From Candidatus Vallotiella sp. (ex Adelges kitamiensis) (GTDB lineage: Bacteria; Pseudomonadota; Gammaproteobacteria; Burkholderiales; Burkholderiaceae): a stretch of 64,000 nt of DNA. A program made the position numbers and the translations under genes. The stretch's first letter is position 1. Every line of letters starts with the position of its first letter. Below, one piece after another: positions 21,999-34,229 of this stretch. The stretch spans positions 635,081-699,080 of the forward strand of contig NZ_CP080504.1 in NCBI RefSeq assembly GCF_020342435.1. Reading direction: 5' to 3'. Below the pieces are notes generated by a model, which was not told the DNA's origin, did not search any database, and was given only the letters and a program-made list of their open reading frames with translations.

Positions 21999-24860
21999 AT
22001 GAGCAATAGCGATATCACGATTTCAAAAAGTTTTGAGCCATCAACGATTGAGGCGTATTGGGGCCCAGAATGGGAAAAACGTGGCTACGCAAGGACAACT
22101 TTAGACCCGCGGCGCCCTAACTTCGCAATTCAGCTGCCACCGCCAAACGTAACAGGTACGCTACACATGGGCCATGCGTTCAACCAGACCATCATGGATG
22201 GATTGGCGCGATATCACAGGATGCGAGGTGATAATACGTTATGGGTGCCCGGTATGGATCATGCGGGCATTGCTACGCAAATTATCGTAGAGCGCCAACT
22301 CGATGCACAAAATCAATCACGGCAAGCGCTGGGACAAAAACGCTTTATTGAACGCGTCCATCAATGGAAAAAAGAATCAAGCTCTACAATCACCCGACAA
22401 ATTCGACGACTAGGTGCATCAACTGACTGGTCGAGAGAATATTTTACAATGGATGAAGGTATGTCCCGGGCTGTGATTGATGTGTTTGTCCGCCTCTATC
22501 AGCAAGGGCTAATTTACCGTGGGAAACGGCTTGTGAACTGGGATCCAGAGCTGGGAACTGCTATATCGGATCTAGAGGTTGTCAGTGAAGAAGAGGATGG
22601 CAATCTGTGGTACATCCGCTATCCACTCTCTGATGGCTCAGGCTATATAACCTTAGCAACTACACGGCCCGAAACAATGCTGGGCGACGTTGCAGTTATG
22701 GTCCATCCACAGGATGAGCGTTATACAGCATTAATTGGCAAGACTCTTACACTACCGTTAGTAGGACGTAAGATCCCGATTATTACCGATGATTATGTAG
22801 AGCCTAAGTTTGGAACAGGTGTAGTTAAGGTTACACCAGCGCATGATTTTAACGACTATAAGGTTGGAAAACGCCATGGATTAGCGCAGATTATTGTACT
22901 CACATCTGATGCAAAGATTAATAATAACGCACCGGTTGTTTACCGCGGGCTTGACCGATACGATGCACGCAAGCGCATCGTATCGGACCTCGCCGCGCTC
23001 GGCCTTCTTGAATCGATTAAGCCCCACCGATTAGTTGTGCCGCGTGGTGATCGCACACGATCGATTATTGAGCCAATGCTTACCGATCAATGGTTCGTCG
23101 CGATGAGCCGACCGGCGCCCGAAGGTACATTCCATCCCGGCCAGTCGATCACGCAAACCTCGCTTGACGTAGTACGGCGTGGTCAAATCAAATTTGTACC
23201 CGAAAACTGGACTACTACGTACTACCAGTGGCTAGAAAACATCCAGGACTGGTGCATCTCTCGTCAACTTTGGTGGGGGCATCAGATTCCCGCCTGGTAT
23301 ACGGATGATGGTCAAGTATTTGTTGCGCACAGTGAAGCTGACGCGCTTGCGCAGGCCCGTGCGCAAGCCTACAACGGAGAGCTTAAGCGCGATAAGGATG
23401 TTCTTGACACATGGTTCTCGTCTGCACTAGTACCGTTCTCTTCGCTGGGATGGCCGAAATTAACATTAGAACTCGAGCACTTTCTACCGTCAGCAGTATT
23501 AGTGACAGGCTTTGATATCATCTTCTTCTGGGTAGCTCGAATGGTGATGATGACTACGCATTTCACCGATAAGGTGCCGTTCCACACTGTGTATGTGCAC
23601 GGCCTAGTGCGCGATGCTGAAGGCCAAAAAATGTCCAAAAGCCGTGGCAACACACTTGATCCAATTGATATCATCGACGGAATTGACCTTGAAACGCTTG
23701 TCAATAAGCGCTTAACTGGGTTGATGAATCCGAAACAGGCAGCACTGATCGAGCAAAAGACACGTGAGACGTTCCCAAGCGGTATTCCCGCCTACGGCAC
23801 TGACGCGCTTCGCTTCACAATGGCTTCCATAGCTACACTCGGACGTAATGTAAATTTTGATCTCGCACGCTGCGAGGGCTATCGTAATTTCTGCAATAAA
23901 TTATGGAACGCCACACGTTTCGTGCTACTAAAGTGCGAAGGATATGATTGCGGCATCGTTGCATACCCAGGAGATTTTAGATCGATCGACACGCTTAATT
24001 TCTCGCCGGCTGACCGATGGCTTGTATCGCTGTTGCAACGGGTCGAAGTAAATATCGAGCAGGGCTTTTCCGACTATCGCTTCGATAACATTGCAAGTGC
24101 GATCTACAAGTTCATTTGGGATGAGTATTGTGATTGGTACATTGAGTTAGCCAAAGTTCAATTGGAGATTGGCACGCCAACGCAGCAGCGTAGTACGCGT
24201 CGCACCCTACTTACAGTGCTCGAAATAATCCTGCGACTTGCACACCCGTTAATTCCGTTTATTACTGAAGCGTTGTGGCAGAAGGTCGCTCCCCTAATAG
24301 GGCAGTATCCAGTAGGAACTGCATCGGGAAATGCCTCGATAATGATGCAATCCTATCCTCTCAGCGCCTCTGAGAGAATTGATGAGCAGGCGGAAGCATG
24401 GATTGCTGAACTAAAAGCAATAGTCAATGCATGTCGTAATTTACGTAGCCAAATAAAACTAGAGCCGGCAACGCGTGTGCGTCTGGTGGCAGGAGTTAAT
24501 GTGACGCGATTGAGAGAATTTTCTCCTTATGTAAGGGCGCTTGCCCGGTTGTCAGAAGTCGAAGTACTCGAAGATAAAGCCGAGCTTGATAAACAGGCGT
24601 TTGGTGCACCAGTTGCCCTCGTTGGCACGATCAAGATGGCACTAAAGGTCGAAATTAATATTACTACCGAACGCAAACGATTGACTCAAAAAATTAGCCA
24701 CATTGCAAATGAGCTAGCTAAATGCAATGCGAAGCTGCAAAATAAGAATTTTTTAGCTCGAGCGCCAGCCGCTATTGTAGACCAAGAGCAAAAAAGATTA
24801 TCAGATTTTCAGTCGATGTTGATAACGTTAAATAATCAGCTTGGGCGGCTCTCATCATAA
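21999..24860 (+). CDS. valS: Valine--tRNA ligase ValS
   Basis: Class Ia aminoacyl-tRNA synthetase. The HIGH box is HMGH (56-59) after PPPNVTGTL, and the KMSKS box is intact (near 543). The editing domain ([13 protein letters not shown]), the anticodon-binding domain, and the C-terminal coiled coil (ERKRLTQKI... through QKRLSDFQ) are present. 953 residues, full length. Divergent from uvrD and upstream of galU. Confidence 0.97.
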   Translation: MSNSDITISKSFEPSTIEAYWGPEWEKRGYARTTLDPRRPNFAIQLPPPNVTGTLHMGHAFNQTIMDGLARYHRMRGDNTLWVPGMDHAGIATQIIVERQLDAQNQSRQALGQKRFIERVHQWKKESSSTITRQIRRLGASTDWSREYFTMDEGMSRAVIDVFVRLYQQGLIYRGKRLVNWDPELGTAISDLEVVSEEEDGNLWYIRYPLSDGSGYITLATTRPETMLGDVAVMVHPQDERYTALIGKTLTLPLVGRKIPIITDDYVEPKFGTGVVKVTPAHDFNDYKVGKRHGLAQIIVLTSDAKINNNAPVVYRGLDRYDARKRIVSDLAALGLLESIKPHRLVVPRGDRTRSIIEPMLTDQWFVAMSRPAPEGTFHPGQSITQTSLDVVRRGQIKFVPENWTTTYYQWLENIQDWCISRQLWWGHQIPAWYTDDGQVFVAHSEADALAQARAQAYNGELKRDKDVLDTWFSSALVPFSSLGWPKLTLELEHFLPSAVLVTGFDIIFFWVARMVMMTTHFTDKVPFHTVYVHGLVRDAEGQKMSKSRGNTLDPIDIIDGIDLETLVNKRLTGLMNPKQAALIEQKTRETFPSGIPAYGTDALRFTMASIATLGRNVNFDLARCEGYRNFCNKLWNATRFVLLKCEGYDCGIVAYPGDFRSIDTLNFSPADRWLVSLLQRVEVNIEQGFSDYRFDNIASAIYKFIWDEYCDWYIELAKVQLEIGTPTQQRSTRRTLLTVLEIILRLAHPLIPFITEALWQKVAPLIGQYPVGTASGNASIMMQSYPLSASERIDEQAEAWIAELKAIVNACRNLRSQIKLEPATRVRLVAGVNVTRLREFSPYVRALARLSEVEVLEDKAELDKQAFGAPVALVGTIKMALKVEINITTERKRLTQKISHIANELAKCNAKLQNKNFLARAPAAIVDQEQKRLSDFQSMLITLNNQLGRLSS

Positions 24861-24961
24861 AGCGTATAAACACATAAATAAGGATATGATTTCTAGCGAG
24901 CTGTCTATTTTCCTAATATCGGGCTAACCTATATAACCGGAAACAAACCAGGTAATTAAAG

Positions 24962-25843
24962 ATGCTTAAAGTTACTAAGGCTGTTTTTCCAGTAGCAGGT
25001 CTTGGCACGCGGTTCCTCCCAGCTACAAAAGCAAGCCCGAAAGAAATGCTTCCAGTAGTTGACAAGCCACTGATTCAGTATGCAGTTGAAGAAGCGATCG
25101 CTGCAGGGATAACTGAAATGATCTTTATAACAGGTCGCAGTAAGCGCGCAATCGAGGATCACTTTGATAAGTCATATGAAATAGAATCAGAACTTAAAGC
25201 TCGTGGCAAGCATAAGTTACTTGAGTTGGTACGCGGGATTAAGCCAAGTCATGTTAACTGCTGCTATGTGCGACAGCCCGAAGCTCTTGGACTCGGACAT
25301 GCAGTATTGTGCGCAGAAAAGCTCCTCGGTGATAACCCATTTGCAGTTATTCTCGCCGACGATCTTTTGTATGGTCGGCCACCAGTGATAAAACAAATGA
25401 TCGAAGTGTTCGATCATTACTATAGCTCAGTAATTGGCATCGAAGAAGTGCCTCATAAGGAAACGAAGTCGTACGGCATCATTGATGGTAAAGAATTAGA
25501 AGATAGCATCGTCAAGATGTCAGGTATTGTTGAGAAGCCAGCCCCACAGATAGCGCCATCCAATTTTGGCGTGGTTGGACGCTACGTACTCAAGCCGCGC
25601 ATTTTTAGTCACTTGCGCGCACTAAAACCAGGTACAGGCGGAGAATTACAATTGACTGACGCAATCCAAACTCTGCTTAGGGACGAGCAAGTGCTCGCGT
25701 ATAAGTACCATGGAACACGCTTCGACTGTGGAAGCAAGCTTGGTTATCTCAAGGCAACAGTCGAGTTTGCGCTGCAGCACCCAGAGGTTTGCGATGAATT
25801 TTCAGAATACCTCCGCACACGCTCTCCTGTTCTTAAGGGCTAA
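24962..25843 (+). CDS. galU: UTP--glucose-1-phosphate uridylyltransferase GalU
   Basis: Makes UDP-glucose, precursor of UDP-galactose and cell-envelope sugars. The nucleotidyltransferase signature is at the N-terminus ([20 protein letters not shown]) with the metal-binding ILADD near 138-142. 293 residues, normal. It supplies the upstream substrate that, through GalE (not in this window), could feed the Glf reaction of the O-polysaccharide operon at 54-55 kb; that link is inference. Convergent with tusA across a 37-bp gap. Confidence 0.95.
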   Translation: MLKVTKAVFPVAGLGTRFLPATKASPKEMLPVVDKPLIQYAVEEAIAAGITEMIFITGRSKRAIEDHFDKSYEIESELKARGKHKLLELVRGIKPSHVNCCYVRQPEALGLGHAVLCAEKLLGDNPFAVILADDLLYGRPPVIKQMIEVFDHYYSSVIGIEEVPHKETKSYGIIDGKELEDSIVKMSGIVEKPAPQIAPSNFGVVGRYVLKPRIFSHLRALKPGTGGELQLTDAIQTLLRDEQVLAYKYHGTRFDCGSKLGYLKATVEFALQHPEVCDEFSEYLRTRSPVLKG

Positions 25844-25880
25844 TGCTGTAATACAGCGCCGTAGCTTTCAGCACTTTTAG

Positions 25881-26111
25881 TCAACGCCGACGCATTAAAA
25901 ATACGAAAGTTTTACTAGCGCAAGCGGTAACTTTGAGTAGCTCGTTTTTGGTCTGTTTCGCAAATTCAGAGAAATCTTGCGGCGAGCTGGGATCCGTCGC
26001 TAGAATTTTTAGGATCTGACCGCTCTGCATATCTGCCAGCGCTTTTTTAGTACGTAAGATTGGCAATGGGCAGGTTAGCCCTCGCGCATCGACTTCCTTG
26101 TGAATTTCCAT
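25881..26111 (-). CDS. tusA: Sulfur-carrier protein TusA
   Basis: Small persulfide carrier in tRNA thiolation and other sulfur transfers. 76 residues with the diagnostic GLTCPLPILRTKKAL; Cys14 in the CPxP motif is the sulfur-bearing residue. The beta-alpha-beta layout of the SirA/TusA family is complete. It partners with TusBCDE/MnmA in E. coli; none of those is in this window. Confidence 0.92.
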   Translation of the reverse strand: MEIHKEVDARGLTCPLPILRTKKALADMQSGQILKILATDPSSPQDFSEFAKQTKNELLKVTACASKTFVFLMRRR

Positions 26112-27259
26112 CGAATTTCTTTGTTTTTAGCTGAGATGCTATGCACGTTTGTTTGCATCATATACGAATTATAGCGGGCGCAAGTCCGAAGGTCCGTATC
26201 GTTAACATATCAATCCTGCAAAGATAAATTGCATTATGTCTCGAATACGACTCGAGTAATGTTTTACGTTGAACAATCTCTAAAATTGATTTGAACTTAT
26301 TCTGCTTACTCGCAGTATCTACAATATAGTAGTAAATTTAACGTAATTAAATTACGTTAAGCCACCCGTAGCGATGTTGACTCAACATACTTAAACGTTA
26401 TCAGACATGTACTGCTCATAACAAGAGGCAGGTCGGCAGTACAACCAGGGCAATCCTAAGCTTAGTGCGCAATACGTAGCGTACAGAAACTCTTAGTTTG
26501 CTTACCGCTCTTTCCAAGAGCACAAATAATCAGCAGTAAAAGCCCATTAATCTGGCAGTTTTTCCACGAGTAACCAACTTGTATTACCTATCGGAAATAG
26601 CATGCGCATGCGTATATCCCGCTGATTAGGAGATTATAAAGTACAAATATATTACGACTATAATACGATGCTCAAACTTAAAACCCGCGACTTAATTACA
26701 CGGCGCAGATCACTAGAAATAGCTGCCCTCCGACAATGCGCCTAGAATGATTGTTCCTCCTATAGAAAGGCGGGGAAATTGAATTTATCTGGCTATATAG
26801 AAAAGATATAGATTTTCTAATCAGAATAGCGTTAGCATCGTTCGATGGTGCTATGCTAATAATAGCATTACTATAATATACCGCAGATGTATTAAGCTGT
26901 AACGATTTATCTAGCAAGACCCACTTGCATTTTATTGCGCTGTTTGATTACGCTTACTAACTAGTATCCTCGCGTTTAATACTCCTGGTGGAAATGAGTA
27001 ACACGCGGTAACGACTAACCAAGTAGCATAATTGAGACGTACTCTCTGCTGGTGCGCTCTAGCTTAACAATATCTTTAAACTTATGTCTGCAAATCTTAA
27101 AATTCATACGGATCGCAACCTATTACTACTTATTAATCTACCATTATTGATCTGTTAGCTATTGGGATAGCTGGAATGCTGTACTGTCTAATATCAAACA
27201 TATTTTTGATTAATCTTTATCGGTATCTATTACGTCTAGACTATATCTCCTATGAGCGC
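26112..27259. other. 1.1-kb spacer between tusA and alaS
   Basis: No gene, tRNA or mobile element recognised. The only frame of note (26696-26917, minus) is a random AT-rich opening. It holds an 11-bp inverted repeat at 26338-26360. Both flanking genes are minus strand, so the tusA promoter should lie at its left end. Confidence 0.5.
26338..26360. repeat. 11-bp perfect inverted repeat around one base
   Basis: TTAACGTAATT-A-AATTACGTTAA, an uninterrupted 23-bp symmetrical element in the tusA-alaS spacer. It could be a protein-binding site or a cruciform former; there is no T run to call a terminator. Confidence 0.5.
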
Positions 27260-29884
27260 CTACAATCGTGCTCGGATCCATTCCTTAACACTGAGAAGCG
27301 CTTCTGGAAGCTGTGATGGATCAGTACCGCCTGCTTGTGCTATATATGAACAGCCCCCTCCTTTGCCACCAACCTGCTTTGCAACAAAGTTAACTAGCTC
27401 ATCGGCTCTAATATTTTTACTTATGTTAGTCGTCACGCTGGCAATCAAGCTAACCTTACTACTATAGACACTGGCTAATACAATCACCGCATGATTGAGC
27501 TTATCTTTTAGCTCATCGGCTGTCTCACGCAACGTTTTTACATCAACACCCTCAAGCTTAGCTGCCAACACATACACGCCTGCTACGTCGACTGTTTGGT
27601 TCAACAATTCATCTCTCGAGTTCGTCGCGAACTTAGATCTAAGCTGTGCTAGCTCCTTTTTTAATACTTTAAGCTGATCTCGAACCTGCGCGAGGCGCGG
27701 AGTAAGCTCTATTGGTCGAACTTTTAACACCGCAGCAGCTTCGGAAAGCATCGACTCTAAGTTATGTACATAGCGCACTGCATTGTCTCCGGTAATCGCT
27801 TCAATACGACGAATATTTGCCGCTACACCGCCCTCGAAAATGATCTTAAACAAACCAATATCGCCAGTGCGCTGCACATGTGTGCCACCACATAACTCCC
27901 GAGAGAAGCCTAGATCAATCACGCGCACCTCATCAACATATTTTTCGCTGAATAGCGCTGTCGCGCCTGACTTAACAGCGTTATCGAATGACATTACCTG
28001 AGCAATACTCAGCGTATTGGCGAATATCTCAGCATTAACTAATTCCTCGATATTATAGATTTCATCGTTGCTGAGAGGCTTGTTGTGTAAGAAATCAAAA
28101 CGAGTTTTTTCTGGATCAACCAATGAACCTTTTTGCTGTACATGTAGACCTAGCACCTCGCGCAGCGCTTTATGCATCAGATGTGTTGCTGAATGATTTC
28201 GCGCAGTACGGGTACGTCGCCTAACATCGATACAAGCGCTGACGATATCACCCACTTTTAACTCGCCGTGCTCGAGGATGCCGTGGTGACCAACTACATT
28301 GGCCCGGACCTTCCGTGTATCAGATACAGTAAAGCACGCCGTTGAACTAGTAATTGTTCCCTGGTCTCCAATCTGCCCACCTGACTCTGCATAGAAAGGC
28401 GTCTGGTCAAGCACAATAACGCCCTGGTAGCCAGCTTGAAGTAATGGTACCGTTATACTATTCGTATATATTGCGACGATCTTAGCATCATTACACATGT
28501 GCGTATCATAGCCACGAAATATAGTTTTACCACCTATATAGCTAATATCTTGAGCCATCTGGAACTTGGAAGCTGTACGAGCCTTCTCACGCTGGCGCTT
28601 CATTGCTTCATTAAACACTACCTGGTCGATATTAATGCCCCGCTCACGACACATGTCTGCTGTCAGATCTAGCGGAAAACCGTATGTATCATGTAACTTG
28701 AATGCAAGTTCACCATCGAGAACTGTTAAGCCGCGCGCTAAGAGATCAGAAAACACGATGTCTAGGATTGATAGCCCTTGCTCAATTGTCCCAGAGAAAC
28801 GTTCTTCTTCCTGCCGCAGCACATCAGTTATATGTTGCTGTTCCAGCTTTAATTCGGGATATGCACCCGCCATTTCATTAACTAGATCTTTAACTAATTG
28901 ATGGAAAAATAGATGCTTACAGCCAAGCTTGTAGCCGTGCCGTATTGCGCGGCGTGCGATACGGCGCAACACGTAGCCGCGCCCTTCATTTTCCGGTATT
29001 ACTCCATTAACAATCATGAAACTACATGTTCTAATATGGTCAGCAATCACCTTTAGGGAGTTATGCGCGAGATCTGATATGCCGGTCTCTCGAGCCGCTG
29101 CGGCAATTAGTCGTTGGAATAGATCAATTTCGTAGTTGCTATGCACATGCTGCAGCACTGCGGCAAGCCGCTCTAGTCCCATGCCAGTATCAACACACTG
29201 CTTGCTCAGGGGCTTAAGGTTACCCTGCACATCGCGGTTGAATTGCATGAACACGAGGTTCCAGATTTCTATAAAGCGGTCACCACTCTCGTCAGCTGAT
29301 CCGGGCACCCCCCCAGATACTTGGGGTCCGTGATCATAGAAGATCTCTGAGCATGGGCCACAAGGACCGGTATCAGCCATTTGCCAGAAATTGTCTGAGG
29401 CATATCGCGTGCCCTTGTTATCACCAATGCGAATGATCCGCTCGAGCGGCAAGCCAATTTCATGGTTCCAGATGTGATATGCCTCATCATCCTCGTAGTA
29501 TACAGTCACAATTAGTTTTTCTGGGGGCAATTTATAGACACGCGTAAGCAGCTCCCACGCATAGTGAATTGTGTCGTGCTTAAAATAGTCACCAAATGAG
29601 AAGTTTCCTAGCATCTCAAAGAATGTATGGTGTCGGGTAGTGTGGCCAACGTTCTCCAGATCATTATGCTTTCCACCAGCTCGTATACTAGGTTGAGAAG
29701 TTACAGCTCGCGAGTATGGCCGGGTTTCAGCGCTTAAAAATACGTCCTTGAACTGCACCATTCCAGAGTTTGTAAACAACAGCGTTGGATCGTTGGAAGG
29801 CACCAAACTTGAACAATGAACGATTGTATGACCCTTCGATTCGAAGAACTTCAGGAACTTTTCGCGGATTTCGGCGGTTTTCAT
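27260..29884 (-). CDS. alaS: Alanine--tRNA ligase AlaS
   Basis: Class II synthetase charging tRNA-Ala. It starts [19 protein letters not shown]. The catalytic domain has [19 protein letters not shown] and the editing domain has the zinc ligands HSATHLMH and CGGTHV. The C-terminal C-Ala/DHHA1 domain ends with the glycine-rich [15 protein letters not shown]. 874 residues, full length. A run of seven C at 29308-29314 is read in frame. Confidence 0.97.
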   Translation of the reverse strand: MKTAEIREKFLKFFESKGHTIVHCSSLVPSNDPTLLFTNSGMVQFKDVFLSAETRPYSRAVTSQPSIRAGGKHNDLENVGHTTRHHTFFEMLGNFSFGDYFKHDTIHYAWELLTRVYKLPPEKLIVTVYYEDDEAYHIWNHEIGLPLERIIRIGDNKGTRYASDNFWQMADTGPCGPCSEIFYDHGPQVSGGVPGSADESGDRFIEIWNLVFMQFNRDVQGNLKPLSKQCVDTGMGLERLAAVLQHVHSNYEIDLFQRLIAAAARETGISDLAHNSLKVIADHIRTCSFMIVNGVIPENEGRGYVLRRIARRAIRHGYKLGCKHLFFHQLVKDLVNEMAGAYPELKLEQQHITDVLRQEEERFSGTIEQGLSILDIVFSDLLARGLTVLDGELAFKLHDTYGFPLDLTADMCRERGINIDQVVFNEAMKRQREKARTASKFQMAQDISYIGGKTIFRGYDTHMCNDAKIVAIYTNSITVPLLQAGYQGVIVLDQTPFYAESGGQIGDQGTITSSTACFTVSDTRKVRANVVGHHGILEHGELKVGDIVSACIDVRRRTRTARNHSATHLMHKALREVLGLHVQQKGSLVDPEKTRFDFLHNKPLSNDEIYNIEELVNAEIFANTLSIAQVMSFDNAVKSGATALFSEKYVDEVRVIDLGFSRELCGGTHVQRTGDIGLFKIIFEGGVAANIRRIEAITGDNAVRYVHNLESMLSEAAAVLKVRPIELTPRLAQVRDQLKVLKKELAQLRSKFATNSRDELLNQTVDVAGVYVLAAKLEGVDVKTLRETADELKDKLNHAVIVLASVYSSKVSLIASVTTNISKNIRADELVNFVAKQVGGKGGGCSYIAQAGGTDPSQLPEALLSVKEWIRARL

Positions 29885-30694
29885 GGCGTACTTCGAGTAA
29901 TCTATCGCTGACCAGCCAGCGTATCGGTGAATCCAGACGCGGACATATTCGGCTTAATGATTGGATTATACGGGATGTACATGTATGTATACCGCATAGA
30001 ATCTCTTAGTCCCTGCTCTTGAAAAGAGAGATATTTGGTTTATCGGAGCTCTAACTCACTCGTGCGCATTAGACTCGATATCTTTATTTGAGCTAACTGC
30101 CTACTGGAATATAGTATTTGAAACCTACTTGATACGTCTTCAGCTGAAAAGTATAGGCTTAACTGTGCCTCACTTAGATAGATCAGACTTAAACTAAGCG
30201 ATTACCCAATCATAAAAATTTTGCATGAGCCCTGACACCCCCGAGCAGCAGAGACGAGATACAAGTAACTAACCAACTTGTGTAAAGAGTAAATAAGACA
30301 TTTTATTATTAATTCGGCTACCCTTGACTAGCCTATGGCTTAATACGTAACCGGTACGACCTAGCTTCTACACTAATCACCGCTTTAAAAAAAGCAATAA
30401 CGACCCGAGAGCGTTTAATTTGAATGAGTGACAGCAAATCCTACTGACACTTTGTGCGTTTATTTCTTCTTTTATAACTGGATCTGTCTTCGCATATACA
30501 CGAAGAAACCCTAAGAGCGTTAATTGAAATATGAACAGTGAGTTCTTTGTGTATTTTTCGATTATAGCGCTATCGATGTAATCTCGACATACCGCCGTGC
30601 CCGTGCCATTATTACCTGATCATCGAGTAAAATACCGTGTCGCGAACATCGACTGGCCTAGGCGGGAATGGTCTAGGCCCTACCATACACGCTT
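29885..30694. other. 0.8-kb spacer between divergent alaS and glnS
   Basis: Holds the divergent promoters of alaS and glnS, which I could not place with confidence. No RNA gene or readable frame is supported. Confidence 0.5.
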
Positions 30695-32479
30695 ATGAAT
30701 ATTGAATTCAACGACGTAAAATTAGGCGCTAATCTCGACCATAAGCCCACTGCTTCTTCGAGCGCGCCAATAAATACATTAGTTAGACCAGCTGACAAAA
30801 TATCAAATTTTATCCGAAATATAATCGATAACGATAATCGGTCCGATAAGTGGGGGCAACGGGTTGAGACGCGATTTCCACCGGAGCCAAACGGCCACCT
30901 ACATATTGGTCACGCTAAAAGCATATGCGTGAATTTTGGCATTGCGCGCGATTACGGTGGTATTTGCCACCTGCGTTTTGACGATACTAATCCGGAAAAA
31001 GAGGGTATCGAGTATGTAAATTCAATTATCGATGCGGTTCGATGGCTGGGATTTGATTGGCAAAAAGATAATCGTGAGCATCTGTACTTTGCCAGCGATT
31101 ACTACGACCAATTATACGCCTTTGCTGAGCTACTAATTCAGCGGGGTAAAGTTTATGTAGACAGCCAAAACGCAGAACAGATCCACGCGACTCGGGGCAC
31201 ACTAACTATGCCAGGCATGCCGTCACCGTATCGTAATCGCACTTCTGACGAAAATTTGCGACTGTTCCGCCAGATGAAGGCGGGAAAATTTACTGAAGGC
31301 GCACATGTATTACGCGCCAAAATTGATATGGCGTCACCGAATATCAATATGCGTGACCCAATTATCTACCGAATCCGCTTCGCTCATCACTATCGCACTG
31401 GCGATGTATGGTGTATTTATCCGATGTACGACTATACGCACTGCGTATCTGATGCGCTTGAGAATATTACGCATTCACTATGCACGCTTGAGTTTGAGGA
31501 CCATCGGCCACTATATAACTGGTTTCTCTCTGAGCTTACTGACGCCGGCGTTTTCACTCGTCCTCTTCCGCAGCAAATTGAGTTTGCACGACTTAATATG
31601 ACATATGTGATCACGAGCAAGCGTAAGCTATTACAACTGGTTGAGGGCAAGTACGTAGACGGATGGGATGATCCACGCATGCCGACAATCGTTGGGTTGC
31701 GTCGTCGGGGTTTTACGCCAGAGAGCATCCGGCTAATGTGCGAACGCACTGGGCTAACTAAAGCTAATTCGTGGATTGATTTCGGATTGCTCGAGGCGGC
31801 ACTACGTGAAGATCTAGATGAGAAACTACCACGAGCGATTGCCGTACTTGACCCGCTGAAACTCATCGTGGACAACTATCCGTTGGATAGTGAAGAAATG
31901 TGCAGCGCGCCGGTTCATCCACATCACGTAGTGCGTGGCACGAGGGTTTTTCCGTTCTCCCGGGAGCTATGGATCGAGCGCGCGGACTTTAACGAGAATC
32001 CACCCAAGGGCTATTTTAGGCTATTTCCGGGCAATCACGTGCGGCTTCGCTACGGTTTTGTTGTCGAATGCACAGGTGTGGACAAGGATAATAATAGCAA
32101 TATTATTGCAGTACATTGCAACTATTTTGCGGATAGCAAATCTGGTACTCAGGGTTCTAACCATTATAAGGTTAAAGGCAACATCCACTGGGTTAGCGTC
32201 GCGCACGCATACTGCACTGAAGTGCGCTTGTACGATAGGCTATTTAAAGAGCCATATCCAGACGCTAACGGTCGAGACTTCCTTCAAGCGCTAAACCCTA
32301 ACGCTAAGCGTGTAGTAACCGCTTACCTCGAGCCCGGCGCGCAACATTTTCTGCCCGAAGAACAAGTTCAATTCGAACGACATGGTTACTTCGTCGCAGA
32401 CTGCGTTAACTCAGTACCCGGAAAACCGGTTTTTAATCGGAGCGTTAGCTTGCGTGACAGTTGGGGCGCGTCTACCTAA
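30695..32479 (+). CDS. glnS: Glutamine--tRNA ligase GlnS
   Basis: Class Ib synthetase charging tRNA-Gln directly. The HIGH-type box is in FPPEPNGHLHIGHAKS (about 61-76) and the KMSKS-type box is VITSKRKL (about 303). The N-terminal 40 residues are a little longer than the E. coli protein. The two beta-barrel anticodon-binding domains follow. 594 residues. Its presence implies Gln-tRNA is made by direct charging. Confidence 0.96.
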   Translation: MNIEFNDVKLGANLDHKPTASSSAPINTLVRPADKISNFIRNIIDNDNRSDKWGQRVETRFPPEPNGHLHIGHAKSICVNFGIARDYGGICHLRFDDTNPEKEGIEYVNSIIDAVRWLGFDWQKDNREHLYFASDYYDQLYAFAELLIQRGKVYVDSQNAEQIHATRGTLTMPGMPSPYRNRTSDENLRLFRQMKAGKFTEGAHVLRAKIDMASPNINMRDPIIYRIRFAHHYRTGDVWCIYPMYDYTHCVSDALENITHSLCTLEFEDHRPLYNWFLSELTDAGVFTRPLPQQIEFARLNMTYVITSKRKLLQLVEGKYVDGWDDPRMPTIVGLRRRGFTPESIRLMCERTGLTKANSWIDFGLLEAALREDLDEKLPRAIAVLDPLKLIVDNYPLDSEEMCSAPVHPHHVVRGTRVFPFSRELWIERADFNENPPKGYFRLFPGNHVRLRYGFVVECTGVDKDNNSNIIAVHCNYFADSKSGTQGSNHYKVKGNIHWVSVAHAYCTEVRLYDRLFKEPYPDANGRDFLQALNPNAKRVVTAYLEPGAQHFLPEEQVQFERHGYFVADCVNSVPGKPVFNRSVSLRDSWGAST

Positions 32480-32574
32480 TAGGTTTATAGGTTGTAAGGA
32501 TAGCCTTGACTAATAGTGAGATCAAAATCTAAAATTGAGTACATACTTTCTGTGACGATACTAACTACAAGACT

Positions 32575-33435
32575 CTAAGCTGAAAAGCGCGGTGATGTCT
32601 GAGAGTGGCTAGAGGTTAGAGCGTTTAGTACGTAAGCTGCCGCTGAAAATCCAAAGCTGCCAGTTACACAGACGCTGGAGCCAAAGCCCGCGCAATGAAG
32701 ACCGGATGCTGCCGATCTAGCTAGATCACAAGCTGCCACCTGCGGATAAATCAACGGCTCATCAGAGTAGACTGCCCGAACGTTAAATCGCTCTTTCGAC
32801 TGGCGTGGGAATCCATGGTGTTTGCGCAACCGCGATCGCACCTTACATAATAAGGGATCTTGAGTTGTACAAGCTAAATCATCAATGTGAATACGCGTCG
32901 GATCGAGTTGCCCACCGGCACCACCCACCGTCACTATCGGCACTCGGCGCCGAATACACCATGCGATTAGCTCTGTCTTGGCGCATACGCTATCAATAGC
33001 ATCAACGATAAAGTTGCATCTAACGTCTAGAAGCACATCTAGATTGTTTGAATCAATAAAATCATCAACTTGTGTAATTACGCACCGCGGATGAATTGCC
33101 CTGATCCGCTCGGTCATTGCATAGACTTTCGACTTGCCGTAATTAGTATTTATTGCCTGGATCTGGCGATTTGTATTGCTTTTTGAAACATGATCCATGT
33201 CAATGAGTGTTAGGTGACCGATTGCACTTCGCGCCAGAGCTTCGGCTACCCATGAGCCAACCCCCCCGATACCTACAATGGTAACATGAGAGTGTTCGAA
33301 TTTCTGTAGGGCAGCGTCGCCGTATAATCGTGCTACGCCGCTAAACCGGCGTGGATAGTCTTCTGTTTCAAATTCTACAGTTTCTGAGGCTAAGTCGTAT
33401 GTCTCACGATTTGGATCACGCGTTGTAAATGACAT
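32575..33435 (-). CDS. tcdA: tRNA threonylcarbamoyladenosine dehydratase TcdA
   Basis: E1-like ATP-dependent enzyme that cyclises t6A37 to ct6A in tRNA. The nucleotide-binding segment is VTIVGIGGVGSWVAEALARS, followed by IDMDHVSKSNTNRQ, and the C-terminal YSDEP region is present. 286 residues, family length. A run of seven C (33261-33267) is read in frame. It acts after TsaD, encoded at 5.7 kb. Convergent with glnS and divergent from pdxH. Confidence 0.93.
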   Translation of the reverse strand: MSFTTRDPNRETYDLASETVEFETEDYPRRFSGVARLYGDAALQKFEHSHVTIVGIGGVGSWVAEALARSAIGHLTLIDMDHVSKSNTNRQIQAINTNYGKSKVYAMTERIRAIHPRCVITQVDDFIDSNNLDVLLDVRCNFIVDAIDSVCAKTELIAWCIRRRVPIVTVGGAGGQLDPTRIHIDDLACTTQDPLLCKVRSRLRKHHGFPRQSKERFNVRAVYSDEPLIYPQVAACDLARSAASGLHCAGFGSSVCVTGSFGFSAAAYVLNALTSSHSQTSPRFSA

Positions 33436-33590
33436 TGGGATAAATAAAGTATGACTTTATATATGAAATAAGAGTGAACAACCATTCTATTATGGCTTTT
33501 TTATAGTATAGCTAACGTATCTGCTCAGACATATAACCCTCACATTTATTTCCGATATACTTAAACCCATAGTAAGTGACTGTACACAAA

Positions 33591-34229
33591 ATGATCTCCC
33601 TTGCCAATCTACGAAAAAACTACACGCTTAGTACATTATCAGAAGATGACGTCGATGCTGACCCGATTAAGCAGTTCAAATGCTGGTTTGAACAGGTTCT
33701 CCATGCCGGGCTCCCCGAACCGAATACAATGACATTGTCTACTGTTGATGAGCGCGACCGTCCAAACTCACGGATCGTGCTCATTAAGGGATTCGATGTG
33801 CAAGGTTTTACATTTTTTACTAATTATCAGAGTCGGAAAGGTCGAGAACTAGCGCATAATCCTTATGCTACCCTGCTTTTTTATTGGATCGAGCTAGAAC
33901 GACAAGTCCGCATTGGGGGAAGGGTAAATAAAACTACCGACATAGAAAGCGATAACTATTTTGCATCTCGTCCTATTGGCTCACGCATCGGTGCGTGGGC
34001 CTCCGATCAAAGCACGACACTACACAATCGCGGGGAACTAGAGGCGCGTACAAAACACTTCATGGCACAGTTCGGCAACAATCCACCTCGACCCCCCCAT
34101 TGGGGTGGCTACCGGCTAGTTCCAGATATGATAGAGTTTTGGCAAGGACGATCTTCGCGTCTACATGACCGAATCCAGTACCTGCGTGATCTGGACAACA
34201 CATGGAGAACTATACGTCTATCTCCATAA
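33591..34229 (+). CDS. pdxH: Pyridoxine/pyridoxamine 5'-phosphate oxidase PdxH
   Basis: FMN enzyme that makes pyridoxal 5'-phosphate, last step of vitamin B6 synthesis or salvage. FMN-binding features [19 protein letters not shown] and SRKG are followed by [14 protein letters not shown] and the C-terminal [13 protein letters not shown]. The ATG at 33591 gives [11 protein letters not shown], which aligns with Burkholderia PdxH, so it is preferred over the GTG five codons upstream. 212 residues. A run of seven C (34092-34098) is read in frame. Confidence 0.95.
   Translation: MISLANLRKNYTLSTLSEDDVDADPIKQFKCWFEQVLHAGLPEPNTMTLSTVDERDRPNSRIVLIKGFDVQGFTFFTNYQSRKGRELAHNPYATLLFYWIELERQVRIGGRVNKTTDIESDNYFASRPIGSRIGAWASDQSTTLHNRGELEARTKHFMAQFGNNPPRPPHWGGYRLVPDMIEFWQGRSSRLHDRIQYLRDLDNTWRTIRLSP

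Noticed and set aside
26696-26917. 73-codon minus-strand frame in the tusA-alaS spacer
   Set aside because: AT-driven amino-acid content and no start context.
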